64,000 nucleotides of DNA. It comes from Oscillospiraceae bacterium (GTDB taxonomy: Bacteria; Bacillota; Clostridia; Monoglobales; Monoglobaceae). Position 1 is the stretch's first letter. Every line of letters begins with the position of its first letter. This document shows, piece by piece, positions 20,501 to 29,326 of the stretch. The position numbers and the translations under genes are program-made. The notes below the pieces were generated by a model. That model searched no databases, was not told where the DNA came from, and saw only the letters and a list, made by a program, of their open reading frames with translations. The DNA lies in the NCBI GenBank assembly GCA_015068655.1, contig SVKC01000001.1, forward strand, positions 1 to 64,000, given 5' to 3'.

Positions 20501-20681
20501 CCAAAAATGTGTCCGTACCTGTATTGGGACCATACTGTTCAAACCTTGCAATAGCGGCTGTTGCATCCGAAAAATCTTCTTCAAACAAAACTGTTCCTGT
20601 TGCATCCGCCGATACGGGCACAACAACAAGTGTCGCACACATAGCCAAAGCCAACATAATACTTAAAACTTTTTTTAACAT
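17562..20681 (-). CDS. Large secreted protein with three LamG-like repeats separated by Ig-like (SbsA-type) domains
   Basis: Signal peptide; three copies of (V)LFxEDFxxA...FEQYGPNTGTDTF...NWSDFRLEFDYTTGPVANSY...; linkers SITPANGTNNVSVTSDVVLTYGKNVTEAMADAV. Confidence 0.85.
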   Translation of the reverse strand: MLKKVLSIMLALAMCATLVVVPVSADATGTVLFEEDFSDATAAIARFEQYGPNTGTDTFLVKEFWGTKATEGASLNFTGSSNGHKFDINAPRAAIADSNWSDFRLEFDYTTGPVANSYVMLRMDENYNGIEIQLGAGTGTAYTYELVNGISTMTAGVAKYDHWGNITYGEAAYRNWNDNYANRHAVIEIKGTTLTSSIYDGENLISTAVAENIQTPSAGKIVFAVNNEQNTFDNIVVTDLSSNDPVSITPANGTNNVSVTSDVVLTYGKNVTEAMADAVTVSPETSYTPNIDGNTLTLDFDGLEYNTTYTVTSGEFTSSFKTEMNMEDVLFYEDFTDATASLAKFEQYGPNTGTDTFLVKEFWGTKATEGASLNFTGSSNGHKFDINAPRAAIVDSNWSDFRLEFDYTTGPVANSYIMLRMDEDYNGIEVQLGAGNGTTHTYELVNGISTMTAGVAKYDHWGNITYGESEYLNWNDNYANRHAVIEIKGTTLTSSIYDGENLISTAVAENIQTPSAGKIVFATNNGAQNTFDNIVVTDLAGGAPHSITPVDKATDVSVLSDVALTFAKAVTEEVADAVSISPAAAFRKIIDGKTLKLCFTDALEYETTYTITYGDFTASFTTESLSGDVIFAEDFTNATASLAKFEQYGPNTGTDTFYVKDFWGTSATDGASLNFTGSANGHKFDINAPRAAIVDSNWSDFRLEFDYTTGPVANSYIMLRMDEDYNGIEVQLGAGNGTTHTYELVNGISTMTAGVAKYDHWGNITYGESEYLNWNDNYANRHAVIEIKGTTLTSSIYDGDNLISKAVAENIQTPSAGKIVFAVNNAQNTFDNIKIIPIGLEFTPDKIKNVQETISLTFEEALANTNKWDELITITDADGNAADFSTTLNINTGKQLSIILADPKDGEYTITVKKGVEAQSGATTQADKTFKVLVTMPYSITDFAIGNLVAGSKVSADATLAQAVAGEQDYTLVLAIYTNEGRLYDVDYETVTLYDVADSHDFSVTSDLALPSDITGYTAGAWFIDNLTNIKPMSGKITK
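18180..18797 (-). repeat. Repeat unit 3 (LamG-like part only; Ig-like linker diverges)
   Basis: Begins at VIFAEDF; 900-bp register from unit 2; repeat identity ends before IKIIPIGLEFTPDKI. Confidence 0.8.
18798..19697 (-). repeat. Repeat unit 2 (900 bp), chimeric between units 1 and 3
   Basis: Begins at VLFYEDF; near-identical at DNA level to unit 3 over most of its length and to unit 1 at the N-terminal end. Confidence 0.85.
19698..20591 (-). repeat. Repeat unit 1 (894 bp) of exoprotein 17562-20681
   Basis: Begins at VLFEEDF; 894-bp register to unit 2. Confidence 0.85.
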
Positions 20682-20717
20682 TTTTTATTCCTCCTTGATT
20701 TTAAATCGTTTCCGATT

Positions 20718-22073
20718 TTATTTTAACAAATCTTTCAGCTCTGTCTTTTCCTCTGCTGTCAGAGCACCGTCCGATATGAAAACATATCCGTCGAGGTAAT
20801 CTACTGTTTTTCCAACCGATTCCGCAATCACACGCACCGGCACAAACATTCTGTCATATTGAACGGCAGTCTTGCAATTACTCACAAACCAATCGTCATC
20901 AAGCTTATACTCCGCAAATCCCTCGGTGAATTCCATATTACATTCATCAAAGGCAAGAATGGCTTTTTTGTTTTTCTCATCATATGACACAACAGCACCC
21001 AACTGTTCCGAAATGAACCGCAAGGGTACAAGAGTTCTGTCCGACTCGGTGTACGGGGCAACATTTGCATTATTTTCATCAATTGCAATCACCTTTCCGT
21101 CTGCAAATGCCCATGAGCTTCCAAGCTTGAGAACAATTGCCCCCTCTGTAGCCGAAGCTTCACCCTTACCGCCGCTTTGAGCTATTGTGGGCTCAACCGC
21201 ACGCAGGCTGAGTTTTGTTCCGTCCCAGCACAGGAGATTGAAGTAACCTTCATCAAGAATTTCATAACCAAGCTCATCTGTATACGAAAATAATTCTTTT
21301 CCATCAACAGTGGTTGTTATTATTTTTGTGTCGCCATCCTTCACAACATCAATCTTCACTCTGTGCCATTCGCCGGGAGTCATTATTTCAGTTTCCGCTG
21401 TACTGACAATCGACTGACCGTCCGAACCGTAACGCTGGAATTCATAGTTTGTTCCTCTGAACAGAACCATATATCCTCCCACGCCCGTCTGCCAGTTGGG
21501 TGCCTGAGTCATTGTTGTAAGCATACTGAAGGCTATGAACCCTGTACTCCATTTTTCAGGAGCTTCGATTTTGAAGTCAAACTCATATGTTTCACAGCCA
21601 AACTTTCTTGTGGCATAACCAAAGGTTTTCTCACTTGCAATCGAGGAGCTCGACACCTCAAAATCAATGCTCTTTTCTTCAGCATTATATGCTGTTGCAC
21701 CAAGCACCGCATCCCAGCCGCGATAATCCACAATTGCATCCGACATATTTGTTATCTGCTCTGCCTTGAAGCTGTCATAGAGGTCATAGTTTGGCGGGTC
21801 AATCTGTTCACCGTTGAAGGTATAGCCCTCAAAAAGCTCCTTGTTTGAACCCGGAAGTTCTGTATTGAAATACATATTTCCCCAGTCCTGCTGGTCGTCA
21901 AAGGGAAGCTTTGCCGAAATATCTTCCTTTTTGTCAACTTCATCTGTCGCCTCTGTTGTCGCATCAACATTGTTTTGCTTTGTCTGCATATACCGTGTAG
22001 CAAACGCTGTCTGTGAAATAAAACACAAACACAATCCGCACACCAGAAGTCTTTTTAATTTTTTCACCAACAT
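20718..22073 (-). CDS. Secreted protein with LamG-like domain and copper-amine-oxidase-N-terminal-type (stalk) domain
   Basis: RTLVPLRFISEQLGAVVSYDEKNKKAIL and RMFVPVRVIAESVGKTVDYLDGYVFI are typical Cu-amine oxidase N-domain repeats; signal peptide. Confidence 0.8.
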   Translation of the reverse strand: MLVKKLKRLLVCGLCLCFISQTAFATRYMQTKQNNVDATTEATDEVDKKEDISAKLPFDDQQDWGNMYFNTELPGSNKELFEGYTFNGEQIDPPNYDLYDSFKAEQITNMSDAIVDYRGWDAVLGATAYNAEEKSIDFEVSSSSIASEKTFGYATRKFGCETYEFDFKIEAPEKWSTGFIAFSMLTTMTQAPNWQTGVGGYMVLFRGTNYEFQRYGSDGQSIVSTAETEIMTPGEWHRVKIDVVKDGDTKIITTTVDGKELFSYTDELGYEILDEGYFNLLCWDGTKLSLRAVEPTIAQSGGKGEASATEGAIVLKLGSSWAFADGKVIAIDENNANVAPYTESDRTLVPLRFISEQLGAVVSYDEKNKKAILAFDECNMEFTEGFAEYKLDDDWFVSNCKTAVQYDRMFVPVRVIAESVGKTVDYLDGYVFISDGALTAEEKTELKDLLK

Positions 22074-22117
22074 TTCTCCTTTCCTGATTTTATTTATATA
22101 ACTTTAATAATTTTTCA

Positions 22118-24763
22118 TTATTTGCGGTAATTGTCCTTATATGTACCAATGCTGTCATAATCAATTGGCTCAAATCCGCTGATTTCACTGTAAATCGGCG
22201 AATCTGTTCTGAGATTGTAATTACCCTTTGTTTCATCAACAAATCCAAGGTCGCTGTTTATCACCTTATTGCTAATGAATTTGATATTAAGGCTCTTTCC
22301 GCTGCTGTCAACTGGATTGTCAACATATATTCCTTTTGCATATTTCGCAGTTTTATCCTCTGACCATCTGTCAAAGAAGCTCACCCCGTGATTGTGAATT
22401 ACGTTGTTTTTGTAGCTTATATCCGCAGGGTATCTCGCATTGTCACTTTCAATATCAAGAGCATCAAGCTCAGGATATATCTCCTTGTACGGCTCGGAAT
22501 GAATGGGGAATAGCTCTATAAACGAAAGTGTATTGTTCCACGCCGTATCGCCCGCATACTGGTGAACTCCGCAAGGATACATATATGTGTAATAGCCCGT
22601 ATTCTTTTCAGGAATATCCATCAGAATATTGTTCTCAAACTTGATTCTCCGTCCGCCGTTGCTGAGCAAGGGCACATCCACATTTCGGAATATATTTCCC
22701 GTAATCTCAAAGCCCGAAGACAACTCATCAAGGTAAACCCCGACTGTACTGCCGCTTATGGGTGCGTCCTTTCCTTCCAGATTATAGAATTCATTATTCC
22801 TGATGATGTTTCCTGCACCTGTATACCAATGATAGGAATAAATTGCTCCATAGTCCGAGGCATCAAGACAAACATCATGGAACTTGTTGTTCTCAATCAA
22901 TGTTGTGAAACCAACGCTTCCGACTGCAACAGTGGTTGCATCAAAGAACTCGTTGTTTCTGATATATGCACCCACACTCCAATCAAGGTCAATGGCTGGA
23001 CTGTATGCTCTTGCCTGCTTTGCGTAATTGAAGATTTTATTGTTTTCAATCACCGTCTTGCTGTCCTCAAGGGTGTTCCAATTCTTATTACTTACTCTGA
23101 TTGCCTTCTGTGCCACATCATGAATGTCCGATGAATATATTCCGCAATCCGAAGTATTCAGGAACTCAACAGCATTATCTCCGAAATCGGTGATTTCGCA
23201 TCCTTTGATTTCACAGCCTGTTGAATTTGATACAACAACGCCACGTCCGAGACCGCTGCGGATTTTGATTCCGTCAATCACAACATTTTGGCATTTTTCA
23301 AGGGTTATAAGAGCATTTTCATTAAAACTCACATATGCATCCTCTATGCTGTCACCCTTTGGCGGATAAACATAGAGCTTGTCGGTATTTTTGTCAATGA
23401 ACCATTCTCCCGGTGCATCAAGCTCTTCAAGAAGGTTATAAACAAAATACCATGCATCGTCTACCGCATTATATGTGGGTGTATTGTTTGACACAACAGT
23501 ATTACCACTCACTGAGCTTATTTTCAAGGTATCCTCATGCCAGTTATATTTCCAGTAACCAAACAGATGTGCATTATCTGCCGTTGCCCAGTTTGCTGTA
23601 CCGTCATAATCTGTGGTGAAGCTCAATCCGCTGTCGGTTTTGTTGATGCTCACAACCTTCGCAAACTCATCATTGTTGGGCCATCTTGCGTTTGTGCACA
23701 TTTCACCGTTGATGTTGAAGCTCACTCTTGGTGTATGTTTTCCGCTTCCCGAACGCAGAACCTCTTCGCCATAGCCTTTGTATCCGTCTGCTCCAAGGTT
23801 GTATTCATATACCTTGCCCTGTGCTGTCGCCGGAATTCTGCTGTCTGTTGAAATACTGAATTTTTCTGCCGGCAGATTTGTCTCACCTGTTATAACAGCA
23901 TTGTCACCAAGAGCTGTTATGCGGATGTTGTTATATCCCTTCAAGGTCAAGCCCGAATTTTCCACGGCATATTCACCATCCGCAAGGCATATCACGGCAT
24001 TTTCAATCCCGCCGTAATATACACGGTTGAGTGCCACCTGAATTGTCTTGAGAGGCTTTTCTGCACTGCCGTCACCGTTCTCGTCATTTCCCTTTGGTGA
24101 TACGTATATCGCATCACCTTTTTTAATGTCATAACTAAGTGTTTCAAAATACGGCTGCATATTCTCATCAAAAACAAAAATTTTCATTTCCTGTGCCGTG
24201 ATTTCTTCAGGGGCATACAGCTTTATACTCAGGCTCTCCCTGTCCTCCGTATCTGCCTCAGGTACGTAACTTTTTGCTTCAAGAAGCACTCCGTTTTCGT
24301 CATACACAGCGGTCAATACTGCATATATTTTTGCTCTTGTGTCGTTATCATTAAGCTCCAGCTTGAGAACATCTCCAAAGCCGATTTCTGTACCGCCGTC
24401 CGATACATACATTCCTGTCAGTATGTGTTCACCAACCACATTGCCGGGTCTTGGTGCATCCACAGTTTTTTCCGCAATGCCCGTTCCGTCATTGACCAGA
24501 ATTTCCATATTCTGACCATAATCATCAATGGGAGTCTTCTGCACGAAAGCATTGTCTATATCCTCTATAAGATTGATATATTCAATATTTCCGTCAGCAT
24601 CCTTGACTACCACAGATGCCTTACTGCCCTCAGCCGTACCCTGAACCGACATTTGATTATCCTCAGAATCGGGATAAATTCGGTCAATGGAAACAGCATG
24701 AGCACTTGTTGGAATCAGCATCGCCAGCAACAATGCCACGGCTCTTATACTCTTTATTTTCAT
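22118..24763 (-). CDS. Secreted right-handed parallel beta-helix protein (GH141-like candidate)
   Basis: IYVSPKGNDENGDGSAEKPLKTIQVAL; repeated NN/EF beta-helix rungs (IRNNEFFDATTVAV, ENNKFHDVCLDASDYGAIYSY). Confidence 0.75.
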   Translation of the reverse strand: MKIKSIRAVALLLAMLIPTSAHAVSIDRIYPDSEDNQMSVQGTAEGSKASVVVKDADGNIEYINLIEDIDNAFVQKTPIDDYGQNMEILVNDGTGIAEKTVDAPRPGNVVGEHILTGMYVSDGGTEIGFGDVLKLELNDNDTRAKIYAVLTAVYDENGVLLEAKSYVPEADTEDRESLSIKLYAPEEITAQEMKIFVFDENMQPYFETLSYDIKKGDAIYVSPKGNDENGDGSAEKPLKTIQVALNRVYYGGIENAVICLADGEYAVENSGLTLKGYNNIRITALGDNAVITGETNLPAEKFSISTDSRIPATAQGKVYEYNLGADGYKGYGEEVLRSGSGKHTPRVSFNINGEMCTNARWPNNDEFAKVVSINKTDSGLSFTTDYDGTANWATADNAHLFGYWKYNWHEDTLKISSVSGNTVVSNNTPTYNAVDDAWYFVYNLLEELDAPGEWFIDKNTDKLYVYPPKGDSIEDAYVSFNENALITLEKCQNVVIDGIKIRSGLGRGVVVSNSTGCEIKGCEITDFGDNAVEFLNTSDCGIYSSDIHDVAQKAIRVSNKNWNTLEDSKTVIENNKIFNYAKQARAYSPAIDLDWSVGAYIRNNEFFDATTVAVGSVGFTTLIENNKFHDVCLDASDYGAIYSYHWYTGAGNIIRNNEFYNLEGKDAPISGSTVGVYLDELSSGFEITGNIFRNVDVPLLSNGGRRIKFENNILMDIPEKNTGYYTYMYPCGVHQYAGDTAWNNTLSFIELFPIHSEPYKEIYPELDALDIESDNARYPADISYKNNVIHNHGVSFFDRWSEDKTAKYAKGIYVDNPVDSSGKSLNIKFISNKVINSDLGFVDETKGNYNLRTDSPIYSEISGFEPIDYDSIGTYKDNYRK

Positions 24764-24769
24764 CTCGCT

Positions 24770-26938
24770 TTACCTCCTGATTTCCGTACGGTATTCATCC
24801 GTATAAAGACCAATATCTTCAAATGGAATAGGCTTAAATTCAGGAATATCCCTAAACACAACCGAATCCTCTTTCAACGTAAAGTTTTTGTTTTCCATAT
24901 CAACAAAGCCTATATCCTCACCTGCCTGATATTCAACATTGTTTTCAATGGTAACATGTTTTTTTGTTTCCTCATCAAAGATAAAATACATACCGTTATA
25001 GAAAACATTATTATCAAAATAGCTGTTATAAGGATAAAGATACACATCATCCTCGTTCACATGATACAGTTCGGGATACTTCTTCTGATAAGCCTCTGAC
25101 TGCACAGGGAATAAACCTCTCCAGCTTTCTTTTGAAGCCCAGTCGCCCCAGTTATATGCATGAGAATACAACGACATTGGTTCTTTCACATCCGTTGGAG
25201 TGTTCAGAACTATATTGTTTCTGAAAATGTTTCTGTGACCGCCATTCATCAGAAGTGCTCCGTTAACATTGTCAATAATATTTCCGTAAGCTGTATTTCC
25301 GCTGGACAGCTCATCAAAGTATATTGCCGGAGTCCAGCCCGAAAGCCCTGTACCCTTTGTATCGTGCAGATAATTATATCGAATAATTACGCCAGCCATA
25401 TTATACTCCCAGTAAGAATACATCATTCCCATATCCGCCGCCGTCTGGCACACGTCATAAATCTCGTTGTATTCATAAATCCCCGTATGTCCGCCAAAGC
25501 CTATTGCATTACAAGGTCCGTCATGAATAACATTGTGGGCAACATAAATACCCGTACTGTAGCCCGTCTCTATTGCACCGTTATATATTGTGTTATACTG
25601 TGCATACTTTTCGATGTAGTTGTTGACAGCATAACAATTTCGGTTTTCAAGGTTTTGCCAGTCGTTACAGTCAAATTCTATACAGGTTGAACCCATATTG
25701 TAAAAATCACTCGACAGCACGCCTGAATAGTCGCAGTCGCTGAACATAACACCAACAAGCTGAATCCCTTCAAAATCACAGCCAAACATCTGCACATAAT
25801 CACAGCCGTTTGCGTCAACAACACCGCCCAGGCTGTTTTTGAAGCTCAAGTTTTCAAAGGTCACATAATTACAGTTGTCAAGGTCAAACATCAAATCCGC
25901 ATATGTCAGGATTTCCATATGAGAATCTTCCGTTATCTTTTCCGTGGGATAGAAATACAGTATATCCGTATCATCATCCACGTACCACTCACCGGGGGCA
26001 TCCATTTCCTGAAGAAGATTGAATACGTAATACATACCGTCTCTCACAACACTGAACGATGCGGGGCTTTCGGTAAACACCATATTTCCCTGAACGGTTT
26101 TGATACGGGTTGAATCAACAGCCCAGCCATACCTCCAGTATCCATATAGCCATGCATCCTTTGCATCGCCCCACGCTTCAACCCTCGGAGCATCAGAGCT
26201 GAACACAAAGCCCGGCAGCCCTTCAAGGCTGGGAACCATTCCCGAACCGTTGTTATACTTTGAGCCATACCACTCTATCCCGGGATAATAAACCGTTCCC
26301 ACTTTGGCAAATTCATCGCCATTGGGCCATCTTGCACACACCAAGTCCTGACCGTCAAAAACAATCTTTGCCTGTGGCTTGGAATCGTACACGCCATAGT
26401 ACGTCTGAGGAACATAACCTGTTCCGTAAATTCCCTGCTCTCCCAAATCAATCTCGTATATCTCGTTGCGAGCTTCTTTTGGAATCTGTTTTAAAATGTC
26501 CTTGTTCTTCACCTTTGTTGCCTTTGAGACATCAACATTTTCTGCGCCTACAAAGACCGGTTTTTCTCCCTCAAAAGCTGTGATTACCAACGGAGTTTCC
26601 GCAGTACCCGAATCCTTCGCCGTCATTACCACAGGCTCCGTAAACATATAGTTGCCACCGCGCATAACAATCTTTACGCAGGAATAAGTTCCGTCCTTGG
26701 GGATTGTTTCAGCCTTTGCCAATGCCTTTGCCACAGTTCCGTATGGTCTTTCAAAGCTTCCGTCACCCTTGCCGTCAGGTGCAACAAAAATTGTATAGGC
26801 ATTGCTGTCATCATACCTTGACGGCTTTACCCACTTTGAACTTCCACCTTCGTCTGACGCAAAGCTCTGCATTGGAGCAAATACCGAAGCAAGGCAAAGA
26901 ATCATGCTCAATATTATTGAAGTTTTTTTGATGCGCAC
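24770..26938 (-). CDS. Secreted right-handed parallel beta-helix protein (GH141-like candidate), paralog of 22118-24763
   Basis: IFVAPDGKGDGSFERPYGTVAKAL; YVFNLLQEMDAPGEWYVDDDTDILYFYP parallels YFVYNLLEELDAPGEWFIDKNTDKLYVYP in the neighbour. Confidence 0.75.
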   Translation of the reverse strand: MRIKKTSIILSMILCLASVFAPMQSFASDEGGSSKWVKPSRYDDSNAYTIFVAPDGKGDGSFERPYGTVAKALAKAETIPKDGTYSCVKIVMRGGNYMFTEPVVMTAKDSGTAETPLVITAFEGEKPVFVGAENVDVSKATKVKNKDILKQIPKEARNEIYEIDLGEQGIYGTGYVPQTYYGVYDSKPQAKIVFDGQDLVCARWPNGDEFAKVGTVYYPGIEWYGSKYNNGSGMVPSLEGLPGFVFSSDAPRVEAWGDAKDAWLYGYWRYGWAVDSTRIKTVQGNMVFTESPASFSVVRDGMYYVFNLLQEMDAPGEWYVDDDTDILYFYPTEKITEDSHMEILTYADLMFDLDNCNYVTFENLSFKNSLGGVVDANGCDYVQMFGCDFEGIQLVGVMFSDCDYSGVLSSDFYNMGSTCIEFDCNDWQNLENRNCYAVNNYIEKYAQYNTIYNGAIETGYSTGIYVAHNVIHDGPCNAIGFGGHTGIYEYNEIYDVCQTAADMGMMYSYWEYNMAGVIIRYNYLHDTKGTGLSGWTPAIYFDELSSGNTAYGNIIDNVNGALLMNGGHRNIFRNNIVLNTPTDVKEPMSLYSHAYNWGDWASKESWRGLFPVQSEAYQKKYPELYHVNEDDVYLYPYNSYFDNNVFYNGMYFIFDEETKKHVTIENNVEYQAGEDIGFVDMENKNFTLKEDSVVFRDIPEFKPIPFEDIGLYTDEYRTEIRR

Positions 26939-26952
26939 TCACATCACCTCAC

Positions 26953-28395
26953 TTACTTATTTTTGTTAGCAATAAATTCATCAATCTGTTTCTGTACCTC
27001 TGCCATAACTTTTTCAAGCCCAGCGCTCTTGAGCTTTTCCACAAACTCTTTGTGCAGCTTCTCATAATCCTCAGCACCATAAACAAGATAATCAAATTCC
27101 TTTTCAACAGCCGATAGGTTTGCAATTTCAGTCTTGATATTATCTGTGTTAAGTTCAAATCCGTCAAGGAACATAACCTTTGCCCTTCTGTTCAGTTCAT
27201 CAGCCTGCTGCCAAAGACCCTTTTCCTGTCCTTCGATGTAGTAAGAATTGAACTGGCTACCGAAAGCAAAACCGTTTGTTGTAGCGTATCCGCCGTCGGG
27301 TATAATTCTTACAGTTTCATCATCTATCTTCTCATAGTGCTTTCCTTCGATACCGAAGTAAATAAGATTGTAAAGGTCTTTGTCTTCATTGAGTAACTTC
27401 ACAAGCTGCAAAGCTTCCTTTGGATGCTTGCTTGTTCTTGAAACAGCTGTCATTGTTGCTCTTGCGCCATTATTGCTGAGTACAGGCTCTTTAAGAAGAG
27501 GAATTTCAATAATTTCTTCACCGTATTGGTCTTTGAGATTTGCAGCTGTACCTGCACCTGCCTGAACTCTCCAGCATCCGTATTTGATTGTATTTGTCTG
27601 TTCTTCTCCTGCCGCACTTACAACGTCGGGACGGATATAGCCTTTTTTGTAGTAATCACGAACCAATGCCAGCTTCTGCTCATATTCGTCTGTTTCATAA
27701 ATTGAATAAACCTTTCCGTCAGCATCAGCATCTATTACGCCAACAGCAGGAGCACCTGTTCCAAAATAAATCCATGTCTGGAGGTTGAATCCAATTGGAT
27801 TGAGAGGATAAAGATTAGGTTCGTTCTTCTTTATCTGTTCAAAATACGGCTCCAAATCCTGAAGCTCTTCAACCGCTTCAACATCAACATTGTATTTTTC
27901 CGCAAGGCGCTTCGGAATTGCCGCAGCCTCATAGTATGTATAGCTCTGGTAATTTGGAACAGCCATAACTTTTCCGTTTATACGGGCAGAATTCCATGTA
28001 TACTCAGGAATCGAGTTGTAAAAATCCTGTTCTTCTGCCAAAAGGTCATCCAAAGCATAGAAAGCACCGTTTTTTGCATTCTTCAGAAAATCGTTTGACC
28101 AGCTTGATGTAAAGCACAGATCAAATTCCTCACCCGATGAAATAATCATATTCATTTTTTCTGCATATACACCTGTGTCAATAACCTGAATATCTACAGT
28201 GAAACCAAGCTTTTCCTTCACACGCTTGTTGAACTCCGTCATCACTGTTTCCATATCTCTCTGCTTATTTCCGAGAACGTACCAAAGAAGCTTCGTTTCA
28301 CCTGCTTCTTCCTTCTTTTCACCTCCGCAGCCTGCCAGTGACAGCATCAAAACAACCGCCAATACTGTCGCCAATAATCTCTTACCAAATTTCAT
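26953..28395 (-). CDS. ABC transporter solute-binding lipoprotein (oligosaccharide)
   Basis: Lipobox LSLAGC, SBP-type sequence, followed operon-style after two permeases. Confidence 0.88.
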   Translation of the reverse strand: MKFGKRLLATVLAVVLMLSLAGCGGEKKEEAGETKLLWYVLGNKQRDMETVMTEFNKRVKEKLGFTVDIQVIDTGVYAEKMNMIISSGEEFDLCFTSSWSNDFLKNAKNGAFYALDDLLAEEQDFYNSIPEYTWNSARINGKVMAVPNYQSYTYYEAAAIPKRLAEKYNVDVEAVEELQDLEPYFEQIKKNEPNLYPLNPIGFNLQTWIYFGTGAPAVGVIDADADGKVYSIYETDEYEQKLALVRDYYKKGYIRPDVVSAAGEEQTNTIKYGCWRVQAGAGTAANLKDQYGEEIIEIPLLKEPVLSNNGARATMTAVSRTSKHPKEALQLVKLLNEDKDLYNLIYFGIEGKHYEKIDDETVRIIPDGGYATTNGFAFGSQFNSYYIEGQEKGLWQQADELNRRAKVMFLDGFELNTDNIKTEIANLSAVEKEFDYLVYGAEDYEKLHKEFVEKLKSAGLEKVMAEVQKQIDEFIANKNK

Positions 28396-28436
28396 TTTTC
28401 ATTCCGTCCTTTCGTATATATATTATTTTTTATTAT

Positions 28437-29309
28437 TTACCCTTTTACCGAACCAACCGTAAGTCCCTTTGCAAAATACTTCTGGAAGAAGGGGAATACC
28501 AGTATCATAGGTCCTGACACAACAACCGCCAAAGCCATTCGCACTGACTCGGTGGGAACATCCACATTCATCATCTGCATTGGCATATTGCTCATCTGTG
28601 TCTTTATGAGCTCAACATTCTTCATAATTCTCTGGAGCTGATATTGAAGAGTTACCAGGTTCTCGTCATTGATATAAAGAAGACAGGTGTACCAGTCATT
28701 CCATCTGGTAAGTGCCCCCAAAAGCGCAACCGTCGCAAAAACCGGTTTGGAAAGGGGAAGCACAACCTGAAAAATCATTCTCACATCGCTGCATCCGTCA
28801 ATCTTCGCTGCATCAAACAGCTCACCCGGAAGCTGTTGAAAGAAGGTTCTGAACAAAATTACGTGGAATGGTGTCACAAGCCCCGGAAGAACAAGCACCC
28901 AGAAGTTGTCCTTGAGATACAGATACTGAGTAATAAGCATATAGCTCGGAACAAGACCTCCCGAAAAAAGCATAGTGAAAAATACGTAAAATGAAACTAC
29001 TGACTTAAACTTGAAATCCTGTCTTGACAAGGGATATGCCAGGAACGACATAACCAACACCGCAAGAACTGTTCCAACGACCGTACTTGCAATAGTCACA
29101 CCATATGAGCGTATAATCGGTTCCGGATCCAAAAATATGTATTTGTAAGCATCAAGACTGAAGGTTTTTGGAAAAATACTGTATCCGAATTCATTGAGTG
29201 TTGCCTCATCCGTAAGGGAAACAGAAACAACAACTATGAACGGTATCAAACAAAGAATCGATGCCAGAATTAGCCAAATATGTGAGATAATACTTTTTTC
29301 TTTTTTCAT
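28437..29309 (-). CDS. Carbohydrate ABC transporter permease (LplC/YtcP-like)
   Basis: EAA-loop type GCSDVRMIFQVVLPLSKPVFATVALL, PFFQKYFAKGLTVGSVKG C-terminus. Confidence 0.9.
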   Translation of the reverse strand: MKKEKSIISHIWLILASILCLIPFIVVVSVSLTDEATLNEFGYSIFPKTFSLDAYKYIFLDPEPIIRSYGVTIASTVVGTVLAVLVMSFLAYPLSRQDFKFKSVVSFYVFFTMLFSGGLVPSYMLITQYLYLKDNFWVLVLPGLVTPFHVILFRTFFQQLPGELFDAAKIDGCSDVRMIFQVVLPLSKPVFATVALLGALTRWNDWYTCLLYINDENLVTLQYQLQRIMKNVELIKTQMSNMPMQMMNVDVPTESVRMALAVVVSGPMILVFPFFQKYFAKGLTVGSVKG

Positions 29310-29326
29310 AGCTTTTACTCCCTCCG

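Noticed and set aside
18180-20591. CRISPR-like or satellite array
   Set aside because: Repeats are ~900-bp in-frame protein modules, not short direct repeats with spacers.
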